Positions 12,301 through 24,300 of a stretch of 60,000 bases of DNA are shown piece by piece. Location: the NCBI GenBank assembly GCA_903813345.2, contig CAIIXF020000012.1, positions 8,271,615 to 8,331,614 of the forward strand, given 5' to 3'. The position numbers were made by a program, and so were the translations under genes. Position 1 is the first letter of the stretch. Each line of letters begins with the position of its first letter. The notes beneath the pieces were generated by a model. It had not been told where the DNA came from and made no database searches. It worked only from the letters and a program-made list of their open reading frames with translations. The stretch is from Owenia fusiformis (lineage: Eukaryota > Annelida > Polychaeta > Sabellida > Oweniidae).

Positions 12301-15300
12301 AAGCACCTAAACTTTTGTCAAAAAAGAAAACCACGATATTTAAATATACTTCAGCTTTCTGATTTTGCAATTGCTACTATTTTTGATGCTATGAGTATTG
12401 GTTATCAATTTAGATGTATTCTTCAATATGTACAGGGTGGTCCAAAAAAAATTGGAACATTTGTTAATTGAACACAAAACCTTTATTTTTCTTCTAAAAT
12501 GCACCAAAATTTTACTGAGTATAGTTCAGTCACTTATCTCTCTGATGTAAAGTTTATAGGTGCAAAGCACAAAGTTAATGCATTAAACTAGTCAATGTTT
12601 GATATGACCCCCTTTTCTTAAATATACACTTGTCAATTTCGCAGCTACTTTTTCAAGTATTCTTTGTTTTGAAGCTTTAATGAACATGATTGCTATGTAC
12701 GTTTTATAAAATCATATTTGTAGTTGACATGAGGTATCTATGGTTTACTGGAAAACTATTGTGCTATTGTCAACTTAAGAATACCCCAAATCATTATTTT
12801 ATTTAAGAGTAGGAAAGAAAGAACATGTCAGAGGTGAGTGATTGCATAACCCACACAGCTACTAAAGTGACAAAATCATTGTTTCCACTTTTCAGTAGAG
12901 GGGTAAAAGACCAGTTATTTACAAGGCTTTATTAAAGACCACCTCTAAGCACATATATTATAATATATCATTTGTGTTCTGGGAAAGTCCTTTATGGTAT
13001 TAATATACATATATTGATATATTCAATGGATATTATTCATAATAGAACAGAAAAGGGTGGGGGTCATTTACCAGTCAAAACAGACGACCCTGGCCTCTTT
13101 TTGAAGAATATTCAATCAGTAATATATCCAACAATAGCCATCGAAATATGCTTGATACCCATCAATTTGGGTAAGAAAATGTTGAATATGTTCTTATATT
13201 TGATCTTCCAAGGCAAACATATAAGTAGTTTGTTCAAGCTGATTTTTTTAATTAAGATGGCTTGGACAAAATCAAATGAACGGCAAAGTGAATGAATCAT
13301 TTCAAAACTTAGTCCCAGGCTTCAGCTTGTAATTCGAGAGAAGAGGGGTCATATCAAATATTCTCTAGTTTAATGCATTAACTTTGTTGTTTGCACCTAT
13401 AAACTTTACATCGGATAAATAAGTGATTAAACAATACTCAGTAAAATTTTTGTGCATTTTAGAGGAAAAATAACGATTTTGAGTTCAATTATCAAATGTT
13501 CCAATTTTTTTTGGACCACCCTGTATATTAAAGACTTAGGTAAAGATGGAATGTCAATTGGTGCTACGGTCTTGGATTGTGATACTGATGGTTGGATAAC
13601 TATGTGGGAGGGGGTATTATACTAGTCTCTTTACACGTTAGAACATGGTTTTGGATATTTGGGGTTTGTTTGATTTTCTTGCGGTTTTTGAAATCATTTT
13701 GGATTATAACTTTCCATTTGGCACTTGTAAAAAATAGTTATACTCATTGTACATTTAATTCTAAATTAACTGTACCATCTATAATGCTAATGCTAAATTC
13801 TATGTAATCCTTTACTAGATTAAAGCATATGGTGATATTCAAAACATTAATTTGTTTGCGATCACAAATGAATCAGAGTAAGAATTCCCGTTCTACCTTG
13901 AGCTTAGAGGCTGACGGTAATTCCGGTTATACGGTTTCGGTACGGAATTGACCATTTACCGGTATTGAAATCATTAACCGGTTAACCGACGACAATCCCC
14001 GGGGAAATAAAAGACACGTCGTTTTTTTAATTATTTCGTTTAATTTCCACTTTCACGATGCGTACATTTACATAGACATTTAGATGTCCATGTTTGGCAG
14101 TTCAGGTGTGATTTCCAAGTTTGGCAGCTCAGGTGTGATGTCCATGTTTGGTAGTTCGGGTGTAGTAGCTTCATGCTCAGGCTCAGATTTGGTTGTATAT
14201 AACTTTATGTTTGGCAGTTCCGGTGTAGTTGTAGTGTCAACGTCAGATCAAGAAACTGAACTATGTTTGTAATAGTCATTTATACAACAAGGCATTGACA
14301 ATCTCAGGTTGAAGTCGTGCCCGTTTTTAAGTGATGGTATTGCCAGCTGCACTGAACTGGCGTTCACTTGACACGGATGACGCAGGAATAGCATGATATG
14401 TTTCAACCAAAATCGCCACATCGGGATGTTTTCCTCCGTTTACTTTCCAAAACTCAAGAGAGTCAATAAAATCTATTTTACCTACCCCACCCCCATGTAT
14501 ACTGCACGTCGCTTGCTATTGATACAGTTGAGAAATGGTTTGAAATGTGTAATACATTTAATTTAAAACTAAAAATACATCTTGATTCATAAGATAGTTA
14601 CATACTATTTCTGAAGTTCATCAGTATGGGTTCAAATCGGTCTTGCAACATGTATGCATATAGACTTGAGAAGCTATGGAGAGAGTTAGGAACAAAGTGG
14701 GGGTGGCAGCGCATTGGCATTTTATCTTACATATTTTTACCGGTATTTCGGTAACGGTACGGTTATTAGCGTGACGGTTACCGGTACTGGTTTTCAGTAC
14801 CGTTGCGACCTCTACTTGAGCTACGATCCAGGAGGTCAGTAACTTCATTATATGTTAATAAAAGTAAATCAATTGTTGCCACAATGGATAGTGGCATAAT
14901 AGTAAAAGACGATGAACCTACAGGGTATCGCCCATGACCACGAGGTATCCAAAGGATACGACCTTAATCGACTTTTCTCGATTTAACTTCAAAACTCAGC
15001 GGGGCTGAAAATCAATATTGATCACCACATCAAATAATGGAACAAGAACGTCGATTAACTAAACTTTATGTGAACGTTGATCTTAGATCGTGTAGACAAA
15101 GAAAATAGAACCCCGAATGATTAATACAAATAATTTGCTACAACGATTATCAATGAAACAGGGAGACTAATTAAAATATTCCTGTAGCTTATCCCAAATC
15201 ATTTATCTTCATTATTAAGGAGATATGGGAGATTATTGAAATAGAAGGGTGAGCTACTTCGATGATTCCCTTAAAGTTGTAATAGTCATGTAAAAGAAAA

Positions 15301-18300
15301 AAATAGTTATATTATAACGTTTCCATTGCGCTGCCTATGATATGACCTCCTGTCTTAGACACGTTTAAAAAAACAATTATACAAGTCAGAAATACTCGTG
15401 AATATATTTGAAATAAAAGTTTGCTTATAACACACATATTAATACAAAATGCTTAATGTATTCATTCTGAACTCCATCTTAATATCATCTGTATTGCACT
15501 TTTAGGATGATTAAGGATATAGGAAATAAATTTACTCGTAGCGAGCGATGATTGATTAATACATTTTTAAATAGCGAGTGATGCGTGATATATATATTTT
15601 GAAATAACGAGTAATTAATGCGTAATATATGCATTTTAAAATAGCGAGTGATGCGTGATATATACATTTTAAAATAGCGAGTGATGCGTGCTTTTATGCA
15701 TTTTAAAATAGCGAGTGATGCGCGATATATGCATTTTAAAATAGCGAGTGATGCGTGATATATATATTTTAAAATAGCGAGTGATTCGTGATATATGCAT
15801 TTTAAAATAGCGAGTGATGCGTGATATATATATTTTAAAATAGCGAGTGATGCGCGATATATGCATTTTAAAATAGCGAGTGATGCGTGATATATATATT
15901 TTAAAATAGCGAGTGATTCGTGATATATGCATTTTAAAATAGCGAGTGATGCGTGATATATATATCTTAAAATAGCGAGTGATTCGTGATATGTATTTTA
16001 AAATAGCGAGTGATTCGTGATATGTATTTTAAAATAGCGAGTAATGCATGATACATGCATTTTAAAATAGCGAGTGATACGTAATTTATGCATTTTAAAA
16101 TAGCAAGTGATGCGTGATATATACATTTTAAAAAGCGAGTGATGCGTGATATACACAATTTAAAATAGCGAGTAATGCGTGATAAATGCGTTTTAAAATA
16201 GCGAGTGATGTGCGATATATGCATTTTAAAATAGCGCGTGTGATGCGTGATATATACATTCTAAAATAGCGAGTGATGCGTGATATATCCATTTTAAAAT
16301 AGCGAGTGGTGCGTGATATATACAATTTAAAATAGCGAGTGAAGCGGGATATATGCATTTTAAAATAGTGAGTGATGCGTGATATATACAATTTAAAATA
16401 GCGAATAATGCGTGATGAATGCGTTTTAAAATAGCGAGTGGTGTGCGAGATATGCATTTTAAAATAGCGCGTGTGATGCGTGATATATACATTCTAAAAT
16501 AGCGAATGATGTGTGATATGTTTTAAAATAGCGAGTGATGCGTGATATATATAATTTAAAATAGCGAGGGATGCGTGATGTATACATTATAAAATGTTCA
16601 TCGATACCAATTGATTCTAAAACATGATTAAAACTTAAAAAATATGATTAAAACATATTTTAGCTAAGATATTTAATATTCAATGCAATTTTCGATTTTC
16701 CAGCACAAAAACAAATTTCACATTTTTATTATGCTGTTTTCAGGTTGTCCATTCGGATGGGATTTTTATTACGAGGGAAAGTGTTATAAATTGGTGAAAG
16801 AGATCGTTGGTGTAACCACTTCCACAGCTCAGTCCCGCTGCAATAAGTTTTTCGGTGGAGGCCATCTTGCGAAGTAAGTCAGCTTTTGCAAACAGAAATA
16901 TCTTAGCACACGTGCCAAAAGGGAACGTACCAAAAGTTGTAATGGAACCATGCAAGGAAAAGTAATCTCTAATGTCAGAATGTAAACTAACATTCATTCG
17001 ATTTCCAGAATTGAAACCAGCGAAGAACTGGATGAGATTGGACTACAAATAGCGAGACGTCGGAGAGTGACAGAGTTGTGGATAGGTGGCGCTGAGTCCT
17101 TATTATGGGGCAGATGGAACAAAGAAAGTAAGTGAATTTGGTAGTAAATAAATATGACAGGTTTGTAAAAGCAAAAAAAAACAATCAAAGAGTCCAGATA
17201 ATAGCGTTACTATACCCGGTGTATTAACCTACTTTATATTCACATGGTCAATATCTTAAGATTATGTATATGTAGATATTGCTGGTCATGAAGACGTATA
17301 TTAATGACACATTAACAGTGTCTTAGGATATGGTTGGAGCATATACTTCTAAATGTGAATAAGATTGGTTAAACATCCTTCTTTATAGACATAATTGTGC
17401 TTCCTTTTTAACATACTTTTTTTATAGAGTATATATTTTTAACTTACAGCATATACAGCTGCTATTACAAAGAATGACACCAGAGCGAAGTGTATCTTCC
17501 CATTCAAGGATTCGGGAAGTTGGTCTTATTCCTGCATACAGAATGGAACAGAGACGTATTGTGTCACAGATATACGTCCTGATAATATAACTGGGGCTTC
17601 TATCCTTGGATCGTGCAATTCAAGTAAGTTAATAATGTTTCGCTCATGTGGCCATTGCTAAGTACCCTGCGCGCAGTGAGTCTAGTTATAAACTACTAAA
17701 TGAAGATGAAGCTCTCTTTTAAGAGGCAAAGTCGAACGAATGCATAGGATAGTGGCTAAGACACTCAACGAGGAGGAGTTTTGGTCAGGCCTACTTACTA
17801 AGAACAGCGCCTCGGGGGACTGATACACATCGATTGTTACACTATTGAACTAATACAACTGTCACGCATAGGCAACTGTGCCATTGTGTGCACACCACCA
17901 GGAAAACTTTTGTTGAGTATCAATAGATTGGTCAGAATTCAAGACAATAGAGTTATACTCTTATGATATGGTGGGTATCTAGTTGATCCATTTTCAGTTC
18001 CTTCTTTAGCATTTAGCTCTTTCATACCATCAATAATTTTACATGTCTAGCCAATTCTAGCCAATGCTATTTATCACACTTCAACACGGCTCGTGTCATT
18101 GAGATTAATGGTAGAACAAGGACTATAAAAAGTCATTATTAATATGTCACGTTGGATAATATACCTTTGAATTGATGTATTATAGTTAATACATGGGAAG
18201 AAATGTTTCACGACCAACTGCTTTTGTGACAGATATAGCCATATTCCTTTTTGCAGTTTGTGGCTAATGAAATCATCGTGACCGCATCTGTCAATGATTA

Positions 18301-21300
18301 TATGCACAAGTCAAAGAAGAGGTTAATCATTTTGAAGTAAATAATGTTCATATTAATTCATAACACTCAGATGAGGTCATCATGGTCTCATATTGGGCCT
18401 ACGACTGTGTTTTCGTGATTTTGATAGGCAGGGGACAGTGGATGTCGGTGGTTACGATCTATATAGCACCCTAACACTGTCCACAAAAATATCATTATCC
18501 TCTTTTCCAAGATTTTCATTACTGTATTTTAATTTTTAACGATTTGAAGTTTTCATATTGAATGGGCATTTTTAGCTTTTTTGGGCATGCTTTATTTAAC
18601 CAACCATTTTGATATTTTAAGTTAACAATAATTCCACCGATAAACTTATCTTTATTGTAAACAAAATCAAAAAGAGTTTGTAACAATGTGGCATTTGCTA
18701 ATGCAAGAGCTTAAGAGGATGGATGTTAATCGTGTAATCAAGGGCACTATCATCTCCGTTCTATTTGATAATCACAGTCAGAAATCAAACAGTACTCTCA
18801 TGGAAAATCCCAAGATTCTGGTAAAATGTCGTAAGCTTTTGGAAATATTTTTCAAAACAAAGGATCAATCTTGTTAGTTTATCTACCTAGCTTATTCATG
18901 TTAGTATATTCAGCTAGCGGAATATGTAATTTAAATAATGTAATTCGACTTAATATACCCTAAACAGATAGGTTAATCACAATAGATTGTGGTTTAGATG
19001 CAGTTTTATGACCTACCTGTATGTGATTTTTACTCGGATCGCGCGGAATTTGCAAGAGAGTGCTATTCGATTACTACCTGTGAAATTTTGTAAACCAAGA
19101 CTCTTTCTAAGTACATGCTCATATATAAGAATAAATGTAATCCATCTCACGAATTTTATGAAGATGAAATACGAGGGCGACAACAGTACTTCCTGGCATT
19201 TTATTGTTTGTTTTGAGTATAATGAAATCGACGCAACTAAAGTAGTTCATTTTTGTTAGTTCGTTAAAAGCAAAACAATGTTACCTAATAGGAAATACTA
19301 ATAACTCGAGTCGTATTATGATACTAGCTTTTAAGGTGACACGATCTATAATAGACCGGATTTAAAAGCATGTTGTATCTTGAAAGAAGATACCAAATCC
19401 GTATGATCTACAATGGATGTTTTTTTTCCAATGTCGTCGGTATGGTAAGGTTATCGTGATGTCAACTTTAGCTTATATCATCTTGACATATTGTTGTTTT
19501 GATTATCTCGACCTATATTCTTGCTTTTATCCACATTTTTTGTTATTTTTTTGTCATCACGTTCGTTGCTTTTACCACTTCGACCTGTTGGGAAATATTG
19601 AAGAATAATCAAGATAACCAATTTATTATCCTGTAATAAGGATACCCATTATTTTTCAATTTAATGCATGACTATCATTATATTATGTTAACAAAAATCA
19701 ATTAAATAAATCAAGTAACTAGTACGTTACCCTAAAGGAAATGTTTGATCCCAAGGACCCAAGATAATGGTCTCTTCAAGCCACTGTTCACTTAAAATAA
19801 GTTTTTACTTTTGCAACACAAGATTTTTTAATCAAAGAGCAAACATATAATATTAAATATTAATATTTATATTATTTATAACTGAAAAGTAATTCAAATA
19901 AAGATGGCAGTTATGTTGAACGTGTTGAGATATCTGCTGTCGCCTGTCATGGGCAAAATAGCAATAAAAATCACATACTCAATAAAAAATACTCGCATCG
20001 AACGATGTATATACAAAAATTACAATTAAGTTTTCCATTCACTCACAATTCGTACACGTGGGCATTTACTAAATACAAATTTGTCAATGAGTTTTTTATA
20101 TGTACGATTCTTACACAAATTCATGTTTTAAACTTTTGGTGAAATCATCTTTCATATAATTTCTTATTTACTTTCTAATTCGATCGAAGTGAAAAACATG
20201 AAAGGCACGTCAATTTCAAGGAGAGCGTGGATACATTAAACAGGGGTCTGGGGCTAAACAATATTTATATCCATCCTTTTTATACCATATTCAACTAGAC
20301 TCCACCTATTCAGTCCTCAATGAGCCCAAAGAATCCAGAATCAAATACTTTGTCCCGAACCTCTTAAGATCTTATTTTTACCTACAGTTACTGTATACTT
20401 TCAGCTGAACTACCACATGATAGGAGACTATCTCTAACTAACAAGCTATCTACTATTAAGGCCGTCTACTACATGAGTGGCCTCAGAACGAAGCATACGA
20501 GGCTATCTACATACCTCTGTGAAGTGGAGATACAATCACTCGATCCTACAGGTATGGCATCCGTATACTAATTTATACTTAATAAATTGGTTCTTATATA
20601 AAATCATGTATGCATCCTTTCCTCCGTAAATGTACTGATAATAGTTATAGATAATAAATATAGTAGTTTTTCAAGGAGTTCTGCTTCTAGATGACTTTGT
20701 GTCTATTTGATACTTTGTCTAGATTTAGTTGAAACAAAATAATTTGGTAAAATTTGGATATTGACATTGAGTTATGGTGGAACCGGCCACAAACCACCCT
20801 GCTTGAACTTTTTTGTTTATTTTAAGATAGTATGGGTTTCCTTTTATTCTTGCGTGCGCCCTTTAACAGGTTTTGGGTCCGTATCGTTATATCGTATCTT
20901 ATACTATCATTAATATTAAGTACTAGTATGTAAACTGTGGGTCACGTGATGACTGATCGCGCAGACTTATAGGTAGCGCAGAAGAGTCAATTAAAAGACA
21001 AGTCTCGGTTTGGAGAACGAAGTTCACCAATCTGCACGTTACGCCTGCTTCGGGCAATTTTAATATGTTTGAATATTGTAGTAGATTTAAATGTTCTCTT
21101 TTAGAAATTCCTAATTTAATTTTGGTGTTATTTCTCTATTTTTCATTAAAAAAGTGTTAGTCTTTGTGTCTATTTAATACTTCGTCTAGATTTAGATGAA
21201 ACAAAATAATTTGGTAAAATTTGGATATTGACATTGAGTTCCCTACAGATTCATTATCATTATCGTGGAACCGGCCACAAGCCACCCTGCTTGAACTTTT

Positions 21301-24300
21301 TTGTTAATTTTAAGATAGTATGGGTTTCCTTCTATTCTTGCGTGCGCCTTAAGATGTTTTGTTGGGCCGTATCGTTATATCGTATATTGTGTAACTATCA
21401 TTAATATTAAGTGTGTAAACTGTTGGTCACGTGGTGGCTGACCGTGCAGACTTATAGGTAGCGCAGAAGAGTTTCAATTAAAAGACAAGTCTCGGTTTGG
21501 AGAACGAAGTTCACCAGTCTACTCATGCACGTTACGCCTACTTCGATTTAAATGTTCTCTTTTAGAAATTCCTAATTTAATTTGGGTGTTATTTCTCTAT
21601 TTTTCATAAAAAAAAGTGTTAGTCCAGTACCAAAGTCCAAACCGAGACTTGTCTTTTCAATCCAGAGTGACGCTGGTCACTTACTGTTATTTAAAGTGAT
21701 CAACAGAAATATCAATACTTGGATTGTTACTATTTGGACTTGTATACATGTTCTATACATAATTGTATTTCGGATGGACATTTAATCGGACAGTATTTGT
21801 TCGTTTTATCACCAGAAAATGAAACATTGAGAAAATTAGAGCGTGGACACCGTAGTCAGAGAGCAAATTTCAAAAGAAACATTTGAATGTATATTTTTCG
21901 ATTTCCATAAAATTGTTTAACCTGACATATTTTATTTACATTACATAGGAACAAATGATTTGTACAGAAACCTCTGATATAGTTCAAGAATTATCGAGGA
22001 AAATTCAAGCGTTGGCTTTATTAAACTGTTATGTTTAAAACACCAATTAAAACTAAATGGATTCAATTATGCAGATTGAGTTTTATTATTTACAGTTGCA
22101 CATCTTTGAATGAGAATACCACATGATAGATCCTGGCCATTGTATGTTATTTCACCGTCTTCTATCATTTGTTTCGGAAATTGATTGTCCAGTTCTTCAT
22201 ATGCCACATAATACACAATCTTTGAACCTGGTTTGCAAATCGCCACTGCTTCTTTCATCATTGTAGATACTTCATCTGATGCAATTCTGTTGTAAGGAGG
22301 TACGGTTGACAAGCTTATTCCATCAAATTGTTCAACGCTTTTTTCAGCTGCGTAGTTCTTTATATACTCCATGATATCGCCTTCGATCCATTTTATTCTG
22401 TCTAGGCGGTCTTTGATAAACTCATAATTGCCCTTTCTTATATAAGCGTGTAATTGACACGTACCAACTATATCACCAGTCAGAGGAGCTTCCAGAAATT
22501 CATTTTTGTAATTTGGCACGTGTCGTATCATGTTTTCGAACTGATCGAGAAAAAGTGTCTCAAACTTTGAAACGTCAATGTCAAGCGCAAAGCTCACTGG
22601 TACAAAAAAGGGATTCTTTGCTATAACACGATGTGCATTGCGCCATTGTGGCGTGTTCCAAATTCTCTTGTAAAAACTGAACTGTTCTTCCATATCGTCT
22701 CCTAACGCTAGAAACTCTTGGATCGTTGTTTTATCATGGATCGATGGTAATATGTCACTAAGAGAGTTTGGGTATGCTTTTTCAAACTCTCCGTAAAAAA
22801 GGACACCCTCTTTGATAGCTTGTACAGAATTGTCCCAAAATTTCACTGTAGCAGATTCAAGGGATGATCTGATGCGATGATACATTTGAATTCTCTCTTC
22901 TGAGGTAATTCGTTTTCTGCGTACGCCTATCAGTTTGCAAAACTCCTCTCTCGATAGCATTTTCATTGCCGTTGCTTGTAATTTAGCCAAATGTAGTTGA
23001 GGGGCATTAATATCCACTGCAATGACTTCTTTTGGGTCAGCCAGTAGTTTCGTTATTGCATGCGTTCCATTTGCAGCTACAGTTAGAATTCTATCACCAG
23101 TTTTGATACCCATAGCTTTGTTAACCTTGCACATATCGATGTAGTTCTAAAATATATGATTATCAATTGAATAAAAATTCTCTATAATATGTTTTAAAGC
23201 TTCCAATTCTCAAATTATGGTATCTTCCTGATATTGTATCAGCTTTAGACCTACCTGACTAAACAATAATCGCCCTCCTCTCAGTTCATCTTCATCATGA
23301 TTGGTATTCCCTTTCTCAAAAGAGAAATATCTGGAAGGAGCGTCAAGCAATCTTCGAATTCTTGTTAACTGGGTCATTTGAGACCGTACTGAGTAAATTG
23401 TGAACATTTTTGTAAATGTGCTTAGCATTCAGTTTCACGAATATGAATGATTCGAAATGAATACGATTAGTAAACTAACGGTGCATTAAAAATGTTTTGT
23501 GACATACAGGGTGTTCCAAAACTTAGTATTGAGACAACCACGTGCGTGATGGAGGAATATTTTTGAAATGTAGTCATATTACACATAATTTAGTAACTAA
23601 AAAGATTATAAACACGAAATTTGGAAAAAACGCTTTGTGTGATGAAATAGTTATCTTGAGATATGACAGGCAATAATCACAAAGATCTGGACGTTTTAAA
23701 AGGTTAGTTTGTTTAATCTTAGAGAAAATACTTGATATTGCACTCATTCTCCATATTTGGTATTGCATAATAAAAGGTGAGTTTGTTTAATCTTAGAGAA
23801 AATACTTGATATTGCACTCATTCTCCATATTTGGTATTGCATAATAAAAGGTGAGTTTGTTTAATCTTAGAGAAAAAACTTGACATTGCACTCATTCTCC
23901 ATATTTGGTATTGCATAATAAACAAGAATAGGCAAATGGTCTTAGCATTTTTCCTGAAATAGTATCTGTACCAAGTATTAATATAGTCTGTCTAGAAAGT
24001 AGTTCAAAAACATAGATAAGAAGACATTTTATAAGGATTTCGAATTTACAATCGAAATTGAGATCTAACTTCTTTATAACCTCTTAAGAGTATTTTTTTA
24101 AATAACAACCTTGAATTCTAAATGGGTTGATATGATTTTAGAGGACCAAACATCTTAGATAAAGTCTGCGTTTTAAAAGTTAATATAAACTTTAAAAGTT
24201 AATATAAAATAGATTATACAGGTCGTTTAATAAGTATTGCTAATTTTGTTATAACTTTTGTTATCTTGCATATTTCTTCATGAAACCTTTGCAACATAAG

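Larger units (their letters stand above)
13905..14814 (-). mobile_element. hAT transposon remnant with perfect 8-bp target duplication
   Basis: The element runs from TAGAGG to CCTCTA. The same 8-bp word CTTGAGCT flanks it on both sides (13897-13904 and 14815-14822), as expected for hAT insertions. Both ends are built of 'accggtaaccg'-like words. The minus strand between about 14470 and 14272 encodes the hAT C-terminal dimerisation signature, with IPASSVSSERQFSAAGN readable before an in-frame stop. Only ~0.9 kb remains, so most of the transposase is gone. Confidence 0.88.

Noticed and set aside
15669-16492. Long minus-strand ORFs with MHISRITRYFK repeats as a secreted repeat protein
   Set aside because: They arise because the satellite unit is 33 bp long; several frames are open at once, with no start context or splice sites.
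16683-16743. Alternative first exon reading directly into CTLD1
   Set aside because: It is open with a hydrophobic leader, but the same bases form an ordinary pyrimidine tract and acceptor, and exon 1 at 6242 matches in phase. Kept only as an alternative.
18686-18877. Intron 4 ORF as an extra receptor exon
   Set aside because: No acceptor or donor gives a phase-compatible exon, and the sequence lacks the cysteines expected for an extracellular module.
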